The position numbers and the translations under genes were made by a program. From contig CM035308.1 of NCBI GenBank assembly GCA_002900995.3, positions 558,001-622,000 of the forward strand: DNA of 64,000 nt. Reading direction: 5' to 3'. Positions 11,279-22,738 of this stretch are shown here, in pieces. How positions within the stretch are numbered: the first letter of the stretch is position 1; each line of letters begins with the position of its first letter. The notes beneath the pieces are model-generated. The model ran no database searches and had not been told where the DNA came from. It saw nothing but the letters and a program-made list of their open reading frames with translations. This DNA comes from Ganoderma boninense (Eukaryota > Basidiomycota > Agaricomycetes > Polyporales > Polyporaceae).

Positions 11279-12875
11279 TCAGAATGAATCAGAACCACTG
11301 TGAGGAGTTAGCTTCCCCGCCTTCTCGTTGAATTGCTTGGTTGGTATGCTCGCGATGGCAGCGCCCGCCGGAAGCATCTTGGCGTCAAGTACGTCAACCA
11401 TTTCGTGCGATTCGACGTCGATGTAAACTTGATTGGGGGGCTGCTCCAGGAATATTTAGACACGATACAACACAGTACGCTTCACACATACCATCATGCT
11501 GACACGCCTCCCGGTCTCACTTCGGACATTCATATGACGGCCATGATCAGTGCGGTTTACATCATCTGAGGTGGAGTCGCCGTGTCCACTGCCATATCTC
11601 CACCCTGACCGAGAGTTCAGACTGGACATGAGCGAGTTGGTGTAGAGCTTCGACAGAGGAAGATTGAAGAGGAGGTGAAGTCCAGCCGGCTATTGAAAGG
11701 TGTAAGCGAAGAGGACATGCCGTGAATACTAAGACTGACCGTAACCAGGAATAAAATCAAGTCCACGAGGGCGCATACAGCGGTGATGAGTCCAGTCTGA
11801 ACGGTGACTAAAGTATACTAGATATGAGCTAGCATGCGCAAATGAATCATAGGACGACTTACGTCGGATGATTCGGTTCACGATGTCGTCTGTAGCAACA
11901 AATCCCGTCTTGTGCTTACGCTGATGTCCGTCCGTCAGATAAGGACGCATCCAGCTCGGCAAATAAACCACGCACAAGATGCCAAACAAGAGCGGCGGTA
12001 ATTGAACAGTCAGCGACCGCGGAGAAGGCGAGCCAGATGATGACAATGACTTCGAACTTCTGGAAGTGAATAAATTCTGGGATCATGCCAACAGCGATGG
12101 AGGTTCCAAGGCCACCACCTAGAACGAAGTTGAGTATGGCGTGGGACGCATTATCAACGACTTACAGAACTGGACGATAGCACACATAGCTATGAAAAAC
12201 ACCGCGGGCAAGCTATTTGTCAGGACTTTCACCCGCCAGGCGAAGAAACATTGCACAAGGCTTCCAATAAGTGCCTACTGGTAGATCAGATGATACTCGC
12301 AGCTGTGTAAGTCAAAGGCTCACCGTCATTACGGGGTCTACAGGCAAACAGGAGAAGGAAGGAAGGTTAGCACCGTCCATCATGGCTCACAGGGTATTCC
12401 GCTTAGAACTACGAACCGGTCGCGAACACTGGACGACGAATCAGCCACGGAAAAGTATCCCCGAATGGGTAGACTTACCCCAAGAGGCGTACATAAGTGC
12501 GGTGTTATCGCCTAAATTCGACGGTATCAGAATCACCCGCCATCAATAGGACGTTGTACGAACCAAAATTGTTGACCAACGGGACGTAGAGAAACGCAAT
12601 GTCGAACGCAGTGTTGAGGGTATCGCATAAGAAAAGCAAGCCGACCTTCGACGCAAAGCAGGAGAACATCAGCCATTGCGAGACTGTGGCAATCGCAATA
12701 GAACACTCACGAATAGCTTCATCCACAGACGATCCCTTGAAGGTGGTCAGTAGAAAAGTGCCGAGAGGGTCGACGCTCCTACTTTTTGTAAACGTTGAAG
12801 TATAGGTATGTTTGGGTGATCATGATGCCGTACAGAAGGACGTTGAAGATGACACCGACAAAGATCGGGCCGTAC
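11279..12875 (-). CDS. DUF6534-family multi-pass membrane protein (copy B)
   Basis: Tandem paralog of copy A with the same exon order. PIFVGVIFNVLLYGIMITQ starts at the splice site near 12875. DRLWMKLF, CDTLNTAFDIAFLYV and CFFAWRVKVLTNS follow, then GGGLGTSIAVGMIPEF, VIVIIWLAFSAVADC and RKHKTGF. The end carries TVQTGLITAVCALVDLILF, then LHLLFNLPLSKLYTNSLMSS and a tail with VYIDVESHEMVDV, stopping at a TGA (11279-11281). The first coding exon is not resolved; an ATG at 13181 with a GTAAGA donor is one option, but it would need a long intron. Function unknown. Copies A and B are clearly alike exon by exon, so this is a local tandem duplication that is not recent. Confidence 0.8.
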
Positions 12876-14843
12876 CTAGAACATGGAGTGTTAGGGAGCA
12901 ATACTTGGCGGGCAAGGACGGAGACCGACGTTAGAGCGGCGGGGGAAGGCATCGTTGTTCAGCGAGCTGCGGGGTGCGCTCGAAGGTGTCGCGACGCTGG
13001 GGGAGGAAGTGGAGAGGAGGGGACAGGACGAGCATGGACGGCTCGCAGGGCAGGATAATGAGGCGATCGAGATATACTCAGACGGGGCAGGAAGGTTCGT
13101 CAAGCGAAGCTTCCAGCCATCGGCTCTTTCTTACTCGGAAGCGAATACAGGAGAGATCGAAGCGCCGTGCCTCCCATCCATGGCCGGAAATTCTCCATAC
13201 TTCCATACCACGTACGGGCACCATAAATGTACGAGGACAAACCTAGAAAGCCGGTGTGGATTGACCAATGGGCGCACTACCTGGTCGGATAGAGAGGTCT
13301 CAAGATTTTATGGCCAGAATGTCTGCGACGCAGAACACGAGACAGGGCAGGTTTGCATGTGGAGTCGAAGGTGCAGTTTCAATGCCTGTCGTCTGTGTTT
13401 CGGGAGGAAGGCTCCGACGACAGAAACTCTTCGATATCACGCGGTGCATGACAGTGGAGTGACATGTCAGTTAGTCTATCGTCCAGATCGTGCCCAACGG
13501 CTGACCTAGATTGAACTCAGAATTCTACGGGACACTTACCTCCGGGGCTTCTTTCATGGCCCATCGTCCAGTTCGCAGGCAGCTTCAGGCAGCTGAGGAC
13601 GAGTTGGAACACGTGTTCTGTGTAGAAGCGGTCCCTGGAGCCAAATAGGCTTCCTTATTCGCTTCCGTCCGTGAGCCGAACAGAGAGAGTAAAAGAACCA
13701 GCAATTGCCGGTGGGGAAGAGTGCAGGAACCAAACAGGGCTTCCCGTGCTGACGCGTGTGGCGCTATCATCGACGCGTCCCGTCACGTCTCGTCACGTGC
13801 CAGTCACACTTCTGTTCGTGAGGGACTTCGGGCTGTCCTCGCGCCCTTCCGTCTCGGAGTCGAGGTTATTCTGGATTTATAACCACCAGGTACCTCGGAT
13901 TCTATCCAAGCTTCCAGTTTGTTCCCTTTGAAGTACCTTACAACGTCTGCCCATCTACCGAGTCACATTCTGGCCACGTGACATGCTTGACCTTTTGGTT
14001 GACGGACTTGTACGCGACTGTGGCCGCTAGAGCACGTCCATGCTGAACAAATCCAAAGGTGGTACAAGCCTCTGGCCGGGAAAAACCAATAGCGTACCTG
14101 CTCGCTGCCTCTCCGTGCCCACTATAAAGTAGAAGAAGACGTCCCTCACGATCGAAGTTCAGGCCCACGATGGCCAGTCCAACTCGCCTGCGCGTCCGCC
14201 GTCGACTTGTTCGATGTGAAACACAGAGCTTTGAAAAAGCAGCCGTCTTTCTTTCAAGTTTGGATCGCACAGATGGGCCTGCACTGGGTAAGCTTTCCCC
14301 TTCTTCGGCCCTGCGTACAAGCAGAACCGTTAACTCGTCTTACGTTTCGACGACGCAGGCCTAGATGTGCCTTCGGGCTCAAGTGCTGGGCCGTGTAAAT
14401 GGACTGAAAAATTATATCCTCCACTTTAGGTCTTAGCATTTGCCTGACAACCCTATGACCTACTGTTGGCCATATGACCTCCACTTGCAAGCATAGTTTG
14501 CGAAGACAGCCATGCGTAAGACAACGATTGCGCGAACTCCCATTCGCATGGCGAAAGGTCGGTCCTGCACCACCTCAGAGTCCCTGCAAACAGTATGACA
14601 AAGGCCGAGTCGGTGAGTCGCTTCTGCCCATCTCCACCTTAAATTATCCCCTGCTGACAGATAGGACGCAAGTATAAGCACTGACAAGCCCCGCCGTCCC
14701 AGCTTCCTTGTCAGTCTTGCCGTCTAGGTCTCACGGACAGACGTAAGTATATAGCACCTAAAGGCCTGAGAACCCCCAAACACTCAACGGTTCAGCACAT
14801 CACCGCCTCCCTTTCGCACCCGCCCACACCACAGGAGCACGCC
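12876..14843. other. Intergenic, about 2 kb
   Basis: May contain the missing first exon of DUF6534 copy B (before about 13200) and the promoter of the AsaB-like gene at 14844. Otherwise I see no coding exon. Short frames near 13940-14270 do not resemble a known family. Confidence 0.4.
14748..14754 (+). promoter_or_regulatory. TATA-like element of AsaB-like gene 1
   Basis: TATATAG about 90 bp upstream of the ATG at 14844, a usual distance for fungal genes. Support is positional only. Confidence 0.4.
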
Positions 14844-15826
14844 ATGGCCGCCGCCGTCCTCCCCATGCCGCACGACGTCTCCACGACGCTCAACTACTAC
14901 AAGCCGCTCGGCGACCCCTCAGAGGAGGCCTACCGCTACATTTACCTCACGCCGCCCGCCGGACGGCTCGAGCACAACCTCGGCGAGGACCCGCACCCGG
15001 TCGTCGTGCACGACGCGCGGGGGCGCGAGGCCGAGTTCTCGCTCGACGTGCACGGCTTCCAGTTCCTCGCGCACGAGAGCGCCGAGACGGAGTTCGAGGA
15101 CGAGGCGCGCATCAAGGGCGTGTACTACAAGGAGGCAGAGGAGCTGCTCAAGAAGGCGACGGGCGCGAAGAGGGTCGTCATCTTTGACCACACCATCAGG
15201 TCTGCCCATCTTCAGAGTGGTGCACGAGCACGAGCAAGAGAACAATGGAAGGATGCTGACCACAGCGCACTTGCAGACGCCACAAGGACAAGGACATGAC
15301 GGTCCCGCGAACCGTTGGCCGCGGCCCCGTGGTAAGGATCCTCCCTCCCCAAATCAGATTACCCAGCAACTAAACACGACGTCTCCAGGAACGCGTGCAC
15401 ATCGACCAGACGTACGAAGCGACGATCAAGCGCGTCTACCAGCTCCTCGGCGCGGACGCCCCCCGCCTCCTGCAGTCGCGCGTGCGGCTGATCAACGTCT
15501 GGCGGCCGATCGCGCACCCGGTCTTCCACCGGCCGCTCGCAGTGTCGGACTGGCGGACGCTGGACGCGCGCGACCTGGTGCCGGTGCAGTACTACTACCC
15601 AGACCGCACGGGCGCGACGTTCAGCGTGCGGTACAACCCCGCGCACCGCTGGTGGTACCTGGCGCAGCAGACCCCGGGCGAGGTCACGCTCATCAAGTGC
15701 TACGACTCGGAGACGGACCGGGCGCGGCTGACGCCGCACTCGGCGTTCTGGGACAGTGCGACGCCGGAGGGGGCGCCGCATCGGCAGAGCATCGAGTTGA
15801 GGGCGTTGTTGTTCGACGAGGAGTGA
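14844..15826 (+). CDS. AsaB/CTB9-like (CmcJ/NvfI-type) hydroxylase/desaturase, copy 1
   Basis: Three exons (14844-15199, 15277-15331, 15389-15826) give 282 aa. The conserved course of the family is present. The N-terminus has LNYYKPLG and VHDARGREAEFSLDVHGFQF; GAKRVVIFDHTIR ends exon 1. Exon 3 carries VHIDQTYEATIKRV, RLINVWRPIAHPV, PLAVSDWRTLDARDLV, YNPAHRWWYLAQQTP and EVTLIKCYDSE. The C-terminus is TPHSAFWDSATPEGAPHRQS...ELRALLF. Characterised relatives are hydroxylases or desaturases of fungal secondary metabolism, and many members have no known substrate. There is no signal peptide, so a cytosolic place is likely. No core biosynthetic enzyme lies nearby. A close inverted paralog is at 18743-19698. 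Confidence 0.85.
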
Positions 15827-15973
15827 AACGAAGGGGTTTGGAAACGAACTTGTGGCGTTCGCCATGTGTTTCTTCTTGTATGCTGTATGTTGGATGCCAA
15901 GTTGGGCTGTGTATGCGAAGGATATCACCGCAGATATGATAGCAAACCAGAAAAGCAAAAGGGAATCATACAA

Positions 15974-16919
15974 TCACTCGCTCATCTCGTCGTCGTCGTC
16001 GTCCTCCTCCGCTGCCCCCTCCGCCTCGTCCTCCCCAATCGCCTGCCCCTCGATCTGCGTGACCTGCCCCGTCTCCGCCTCCCACCTCGCCCTCAGCCCG
16101 ACCTTGAACGTGACCATCTTGATGCCCACGAGCTTCAGCAGCTGCGTCTGCTCGGGCGTGAGCGCCTTGCCCTTCTCGCACACCGTATGCGGCATGTCGA
16201 GCGTCGGCACGCCGCGCTCCATGCGCGTCCGCAGGCCCAGCCGCCGCAGCTGCGGCTCCTCGTTGTGCGGGAACGGCTCGGGCGGCTGCGCGTGCTGCTG
16301 CATGACGGGGCCCGCGGGGAGGACGACGGTGCGCGCGGCGCGGTTGCCCGTGCGCGCGAAGTCGGGCTGCTGGAAGTCCGCGAACCACTCGAGGACCTCC
16401 TCTGGGGGCGAGTCGGTGAAGAAGAGTCCCACTTGGCCTTTTATTTGCTTGGCGAGGGCGTGCAGGCCGGGTCTGTGCTCTTCTTCGGGCGTCGTGCCGA
16501 GGGCTTTGGCCATGACGGCGCCGCGCCCGAAAAATAGTCGTGCGGTGCTGCAGAAGGAGACGGGGAATAAGGACTGTGTACGACGAGGGCAGGAAGAGGA
16601 TGGGGCGGGAAGGGAACGGGGAGGAGACGTACTCTTTCCACAGTTTCCGGACTGTCTTCAGGTGAGAATTGCGCATGTTCCCCACCTCGAATAACCAGCA
16701 ATACTGCCATTTGTCGGCATTTTCTTGCACCTGACACTGTCAGCTTTGTACAACGCGAATGCTTTGGAAGAGTGCGTACCTCTGCAAGGAGTGCGTTTTT
16801 GTTTTCCCTTGTCTTCTTCGCGACCTTCGTGAGCGAGACTGAATCCAATGTCAGTCTCGGTGCGCCCACACAAGTTCGCGGTCGGCCTCACCAACTTTGG
16901 AGCGTTTTGACTTTGGCAT
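15974..16919 (-). CDS. MRT4: Ribosome assembly factor MRT4 (P0-like)
   Basis: Four exons on the minus strand (16919-16892, 16838-16780, 16730-16633, 16547-15974) give 252 aa. The start MPKSKRSKV continues with SLTKVAKKTRENKNALLAEV, then WQYCWLFEVGNMRNSHLKTV and RKLWKD. LFFGRGAVMAKALG follows, and QIKGQVGLFFTDSP is the family's lumen-facing segment. The C-terminus is acidic (EDDDDDEMSE). Mrt4 takes the place of P0 on pre-60S particles in the nucleolus and is later exchanged for it. Length and motifs fit. It is divergently transcribed from the deoxyhypusine hydroxylase gene, 239 bp away, and both serve translation. Confidence 0.93.
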
Positions 16920-17158
16920 CGAGGCAAGAGATTATGCAAGCAGATGAGAAGAGTTTATGTATAGTACAGAAAGCGATACAGACAAGCTTAGATGGAGAAT
17001 TCAGCGAGCAGCCCGCGCGGAGGCAAAGGGAAAGGCGAGCGTTGATCGACTGGAGAGTGGGCGTCTAGGGAAGTTTGATCTTATCTCCAAAATTTCTGGC
17101 TTCGATCTACGCGGTCCCGAGGGCAATCTAATCTCGAATCTCTGCTCTCTCCCTCACC
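16920..17158. promoter_or_regulatory. Bidirectional promoter region MRT4 / DOHH
   Basis: The 239 bp between the two ATGs must contain both promoters and 5' UTRs. I see no clear TATA box, as is usual for housekeeping genes. Confidence 0.6.
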
Positions 17159-18461
17159 ATGGTGGCTGAAATCGATCCCAGCACGCTCTCTACCCTCGAG
17201 GCCGCCCTGCTCAACGCCTCTGGCAGAGTTCCTCTCCATAACAGGTTCAGAGCCTTGTTCACGCTCAAGGCCCTCAAGACCAATGATGCGGTGAATATCA
17301 TCTCAAAGGGTGCGTGCATATATGCAGTGCTTCTCCGAGGAGGATCCTTCGGCTAAAGTCTTGCCTTGAACCACCAGGCTTCGCGGACGAGAGCGCACTG
17401 CTCAAGCACGAACTCGCATACTGTCTAGGGCAGATGAAGAACACCACCGCGCTTCCTATACTAGAGTCCGTCCTCGCAGATGAGAAGGAGGATCCGATGG
17501 TCCGGCACGAGGTCTGTGAGTTCTCTTCTTCATGTACCGAAGGCGCAAAGGTCTAATCTAGGCCCACAGGCTGCTGAGGCTCTCGGTGCCATCTCCGCGA
17601 GCTCTTCGAAAGAGATGCTCAAGCGTTACCTGAACGACCCCGAGCGCTGCGTGCGCGAGACCTGCGAGATTGCGCTTGCCAAGATCGAGTGGGACCACTC
17701 TGCGGAGGGAGAGAAACACTGGTCTACCACTGCCAAGACTGCCGAACAGTACGTCTAGACGCCTTCTCTCCCCGTTACCGAACATCATATCTTTTTGTCT
17801 TTGTGGCAGGACGTATACCTCGATCGACCCGGCACCACCGACCTCCGGTCTCCTTGCGGGCAAGGCCGCCCCAGAGGATGCGTCGGAGGAGAATATCCTG
17901 AAGCTCCGGAATACCCTGAACGACACGAATCTCCCGCTATTCGACAGATACCGCGCGATGTTTGCACTCCGCAATATCGGTACCCCAGCTGCCGTCGACG
18001 CGCTTGCGTCTGGTTTCGGCGACGACAGTGCCCTCTTCAAGCACGTATCGTGTCTCTGTTAGTTTTTACGCTAGCCATCCAAACTAATTGCGGACCCCCA
18101 GGCACGAGATTGCGTTCGTGTTCGGCCAACTCCTTTCTACTCACTCCGTCCCCGCTCTTCTCAAGGTGCTCGAGGATACCCATGAGTCCGAGATGGTTCG
18201 TCATGAGGCTGCCGAGGCCCTCGGTGGCATCGCCACCCCCGAGGTCCTGCCTCATCTCAAGGAGTGGATGAAGAGGCAGGATGCTCCCCGTGTCGTTCGG
18301 GAGAGCTGTCAGGTTGCGATTGATATGTGGGAGGTGTGTACCTCAGGCTTGATCCATCGTCTGTAAGCTGAGGTATCTTTTCGCAGTACGAGAACTCTGG
18401 CCAGTTCCAGTATGCAAACGGCCTGGAGAGCACAGGCCCGGAGCAGGCCGTTGCAGCCTGA
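17159..18461 (+). CDS. LIA1: Deoxyhypusine hydroxylase
   Basis: Di-iron HEAT-repeat enzyme that hydroxylates deoxyhypusine on eIF5A, the last step of hypusine formation. Six exons (17159-17309, 17378-17511, 17570-17748, 17810-18040, 18102-18333, 18387-18461) give 333 aa. The four iron-binding His-Glu motifs are present in two pairs: KHELAY and RHEAAEALG, then KHEIAF and RHEAAEALG, with HEAT repeats around them. Between the halves is a linker ([12 protein letters not shown]). The intron at 18041-18101 appears to use a GC donor, since only that choice restores KHEIAF. The ending [17 protein letters not shown] is typical. Confidence 0.95.
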
Positions 18462-18742
18462 TCAGATCGGGGCGCGGGTGTATTCTTGTGGTTCGTTTAT
18501 CCTTATAGTCGGGTAGATGTATTGATTACTGGGAAGTCGATCTGAAATTGTAGCATCTGCTGTGTTCCACCGAATCTCCGCTGAGGACGATCGGCAGACG
18601 AACGGTCCATGGGAGAGACATTAGACAAACAAGCCATCCTATTCCATGCATACTACAAATCCATACAAGACTATTCTACAAGCACATACAAGATATCCAA
18701 TAGCACTCTACTCGCTCGTCGTCTGCGAGCGCACCGACAAAT

Positions 18743-19698
18743 CTACTCCGAATCGAACACCAACGCGCGCACCTCGATCGACTCCCGGTGCGGCGCCTCC
18801 GCGGGGCTACTGGCGTCCGCGAACGCCGAGTGCGGCGTCAACCTCGCCCTGTCCGTCTCGGAGTCGTAGCACTTGATGAGCGTGACCTCATCGGGGGTCT
18901 GCCCCGCGAGGTGCCACCACCTGTGCGCGGGGTTGTAGCGCACGGAGTACGTGCTCCCGGTGCGGTGCGGGTAGATGAAGTGCACGGACACGAGGTCCTT
19001 CTCGTCGAGGTGTCGCCAGTCGGACACCGCGAGCGGCTTGTGCGCGACCGGGTGGTGGATCGGCCGCCACACGTTGATGATGCGCACGCGCGACTCCAGC
19101 AGCCGCGCGGCGTCCTCGGGGAGGTGATGCTTCACGCGCTCGACCGACGCGTTGTACGTCTGGTCGATGTGCACGCGCTCCTGTGGGCTCTGTGTGAGTG
19201 GCGGCACGCCTATGTAGCCATGTCAGGATGCAGACGTACCACCGGGCCGCGATTAGTAGGACCCTGGGCCGCATTGGGGTCGGGCTTGCGCCTGTTCGCC
19301 GAACGACCCGGTCAGCGAACTATCCTACAACCCGCCCCCACACAGACATACCTGAGGGTGTGATCGAAGATGAAGACGCGCTTCGCGCCGGCGACGTCCT
19401 TGAGGAGCTGCTCGACCTCGGGGTAGTACACCGCCTTGATGCGCTCGTCGTCGTCGAACTCCTTCTCCACGCTCGGGTAGTTGACGAACTGGAACCCGTT
19501 CGTGTCGAGCGAGAACTCGCTCTCGCGGCCGCGCGCATCGTGCACGGTCACGTCGCGCGGGTCGAGCCCGATGTTGTTCGGCTCCTTGCCCGCGGGCGGG
19601 GCGAGCACGTACTGGTACGGCTCCTCCGTGCCGATCGGGGTGTAGTAGTTGAGGGACGTGGGGACGTCGTGCGGGGCGAGGACTGCGGCGGTGGCCAT
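18743..19698 (-). CDS. AsaB/CTB9-like (CmcJ/NvfI-type) hydroxylase/desaturase, copy 2
   Basis: Paralog of the gene at 14844, in opposite orientation. Three exons (19698-19352, 19291-19240, 19180-18743) give 278 aa with the same splice positions. Motifs: VPTSLNYYTPIG, TVHDARGRESEFSLDTNGFQ, GAKRVFIFDHTLRR, then VHIDQTYNASVERV, RIINVWRPIHHPVAHKPLAV and YNPAHRWWHLAGQTPDEVTL. It ends with EVRALVFDSE. The N-terminal exon is the most diverged part relative to copy 1. The pair flanks MRT4 and DOHH, so the housekeeping genes lie inside an inverted duplication. Substrate unknown. Confidence 0.85.
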
Positions 19699-19801
19699 TG
19701 CTGCTGCTGGTTACTGCTGCTTCGAGCGACGACTGGGAAAGCTGGTGTGGACGATGTGGGGAACTGTTAGGCTGAGGCAGTCAGTTCGCGAGCTGCCCGG
19801 G

Positions 19802-19808
19802 CTTTATA
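19802..19808 (-). promoter_or_regulatory. TATA box of AsaB-like gene 2
   Basis: The minus strand reads TATAAAG, about 105 bp upstream of the ATG at 19698. Confidence 0.5.
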
Positions 19809-20560
19809 GTGTCGTTGGGAAGAGGAAGCAAGCTCCCGTACGCCGGTATGCTTTCTAATCGCCCCGACAGTTCTCTTCAATGGATCAGTCATCCGCACTT
19901 GGAGAGATGGACTCGTGGACTCGACTCACCCTTCCCCGAATGCCGAGACACGTACAGGGGCGTCACTGCTAACACCATCCGAGGCGAGTATTAGACGTAC
20001 TTGCCAGCTTACATTGCATGAAAGAGCTCAAGAAGGGATGGGAAATGAATGGGTAGACTGTCGCCATCCCGAAGACAAGTGACGCAACTTCGAATGATCG
20101 TGGTCTGGAGCCGATTCGGAAGTGCGTACTTATACAGTACTGGTGACATACAAGCTACCTGTCGGCTGAGTAAGCAGCAAGTGCTGGCGGTAAACATACA
20201 ACACTCACTCTGACAACATACCCAAGAGCTTTTTGCGCTTTCCATGACTCATGGAAATCAGCTACGACGACTTGCTCGAAATACTTACAGATGGAGGCGT
20301 ATGCCTTGGCTGAGCACTTTCCGATCGGCTTCGACTGGTTGTAAACAGTCGTCCACTTGTACATTGTGCCGGTCCAATTCAGTCAGCTACGAGATAAGAT
20401 TGTACTTACAGTTCGCCGGACTTTGCGAGTACGTCTGAGCCGCTCTGGAGGCAATTTTGCCAGTAGGACTTGCTGGCCGCCTGGCCGCACCAACAAAGCT
20501 GGTCTAAAGATCAAGATCATATGCAATTCGACCTTGTCGACAAAGCAGTCCACAAATCAA
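19809..20560. other. Intergenic, weak coding hints only
   Basis: About 750 bases. On the minus strand two GTAAGTA donor-like sites (near 20276 and 20404) flank a short open stretch (KPIGKCSAKAYASI), but no combination gives a convincing gene. It also holds sequence downstream of the AAGAB-like gene. Confidence 0.35.
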
Positions 20561-22738
20561 TCATCGTTGAAAACACCGTCCAACATCCAACACCATGCAG
20601 AAGAGTGAGCGATCGACAGCAAGATCGAAGAACGAAAGTAACAACATCCTGCCAACACCCGCGCAAAAAAAGAAAAAAAAAAGAAAAAAGCCCTCACGCA
20701 CCTCCACACCCTCCCCGACCGCGGCAGGGACCGCCTGCTCTCGCTGGTCTCCCTCGACGCCCAGGCCGTAAACGAGCCCGAGCGCGACACGCGCAGCTGC
20801 CCGCCTCCGCTCGTCCTCGTCATCCATCCCTGCGATCTCGTCCTTCATGCCCTGCAGCGCACTGAAGACGCGCGACAGGTCGAACGCCGCGAACGACTCG
20901 TCCGCGTCCTCGGGGTCGAGCGAAAAGTCGACGGAAGAGTCGCAGACGCTGGGGGCTGGGGCTGGGATGGGGGTTGTGTCGGGCTAGTTTGGGTATTCGA
21001 ACTCGACGGAGGCTCCTTCGCTGGGGTGGTGTCCGATGCAGCGAGAGTGCCGATGATGAGGTCGGGGCGGGTGCGAGGGCGGAAACGCCGAACAGCCTGC
21101 GCGAGGTCGCGAGGATCTCCGCGCGAGATGGGAGGTCGGGGTCGTCCTCCTCCTCGTTGACAGAGAGCCATAGCCTCCCGCGCCGAAACTGAAACTCTCG
21201 TCCCCGTCCCCGCCGAAGTCGGACACGGAGCCGAGCGAATGGTAGGACAGGCCGGTGTGCATCGGCGTGAGCCTCCCGACGTCGTAGTTCACCTCGAGCA
21301 GCTTCTCGTCCGTCAGACGGCGGCCTTGGAGGTGGGGGTGCGACGACGCTGAGACGAAGTCCGCGAAGTCGTCCTCGAACCCGTGCTCCGACCCGCCCTC
21401 GTCAGAACGCTCGTCGGACGGGCGTGGCGTGCGTATCGTGGGTGGTGTCATCATGTCTTCCCAGCCTTCCGCCGACGATACTGGGGCACTGCTGACCCAT
21501 ATCCGCGCCTCCTCGTCTTGCATCTCCGCTGACGCAGCCGCGTCCTGGTCAGCACTAGCACCGGAGTGCTGGCCCTCGGGCTTCCCTCGGGCATACTTGA
21601 CTCCAGACGCGGCCTCCTCGTCGCCCAACCACCGCTCGAGCTCCTCCATCTCTCGCTGCATACGACTTTTCCGCGCCGCTGCGGCAGCTGCGATGCTGTC
21701 TGATGGGTTGGCGGAGGCAGAGGCAGAGGCAGAAGGGTTGGCGATCAGCGCACGGAGGCCGTCGTCCCCTTCCTCCTCGAGAGCCCAGCCGATGAGGTCT
21801 CGGGCTCGAGATTTGCGCTTTCTCGTCGCTTCCGACTGTACGATCGAAGGCCACATTATCGTGCTCAGAGCATCGATCACACGAGGAAGTCCGGGTATGC
21901 CTGCAAATGAACAAAGCGCCATGCGACGTCATCAGATACGGTGAAAGTATGTTCGGTAGAAGGCGATCGACGGTATGCGCACCTGTGTCCTCGTCGTCGG
22001 AGTGCCTCTCTGTGTCCTGGGTCGGTCTGCGCAACGACCTGTCTCCGTCGACGAACTCGAATCCATGCGATGACAAGAACTCGTCCAGTCCGTCTTCGTC
22101 TACCGTCGGCTCTGCAGGACTTGCAGCCCCCACGCTCTCGCTGAACCGGACCGCCAGGGACACCTCCGGATCGTAATGCTGCACCTTCTGTGCAATCTCC
22201 GGGACATGTTCCCGATACGCCTACCCAACAGGACATCAACACGCACTCGAATGAGATGCCCAGAGGTCCGCCAAGCAGGAGACGAGTCTCCAGCGGGGGC
22301 AGCATCTGGAACACGTTGAGACTCACCTCGCCCGGCCCCCAGACATAGATGATCGCCGGGACGCCGACGGCGTGGAGGGCCCTGAAGTGTTCGAATTCGT
22401 GGGGCTCGAAGTGGACGTCCGCGGTGTAGTACTTGTTCGCGATCGTCCACGGGATGCGCACGGTGTTCGCCGCAGGGGTGGGCGGATCGTTGCTCGTCTG
22501 CTCCTGCTCCTGCTCCTGCTGCACGCTGATCGGCGTCGTCGTCGCGGCGCCATCGCTACCGCCTCTGCCTTCGGCGTGTCTGGGCCCCGGGGAGGGCGAG
22601 AGCGCCTGGACACCTGGGGGGTCATTGGGCGCGAGCAAGAGGGGCGAGGCGGGACGGGTGCATACGTTCCACGAACTGGTGTGCACGCGCGGCAGTGGGC
22701 GAGACGACGAGGATCCTGCAGCCGGCTTGATCAGACAT
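20561..22738 (-). CDS. AAGAB/p34 (Irc6-like) adaptin-binding protein
   Basis: Minus-strand exons start with MSDQAGCRILVVSPTAARAH (22738-22666), then 22613-22327, 22220-21983 and 21900 onward. The N-terminal half is the small-GTPase-like fold: ILVVSPT, then NKYYTADVHFEPHEF and VPAIIYVWGPGE. The middle has GLPRVIDALSTIMWPSIVQS, and the C-terminal signature includes LSRVFSALQGMKDEIAGM and DEDERRRAAARVALGLVYGL. The family binds alpha- and gamma-adaptins and helps AP-complex assembly. Between about 20985 and 21170 the frame shifts away and back: LPSRAEILATSRRLFG lies in another frame, with no plausible intron, so an indel pair is likely. The 3' end after VYGL is uncertain; 20561 is the limit of the open frame. 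Confidence 0.75.

Noticed and set aside
13938..14270. 110-residue minus-strand open frame
   Set aside because: No family resemblance, no splice context and no neighbouring exon.
14844..19698. Possible secondary-metabolite gene cluster around the AsaB-like pair
   Set aside because: No core synthase, cytochrome P450, transporter or pathway regulator is nearby; the neighbours are housekeeping genes.
20274..20530. Short minus-strand stretches with CWCGQAASKSYWQNC and KPIGKCSAKAYASI flanked by GTAAGTA sites, suggesting a small cysteine-rich gene
   Set aside because: The two stretches cannot be joined in frame with any GT-AG pair and no start or signal peptide was found.
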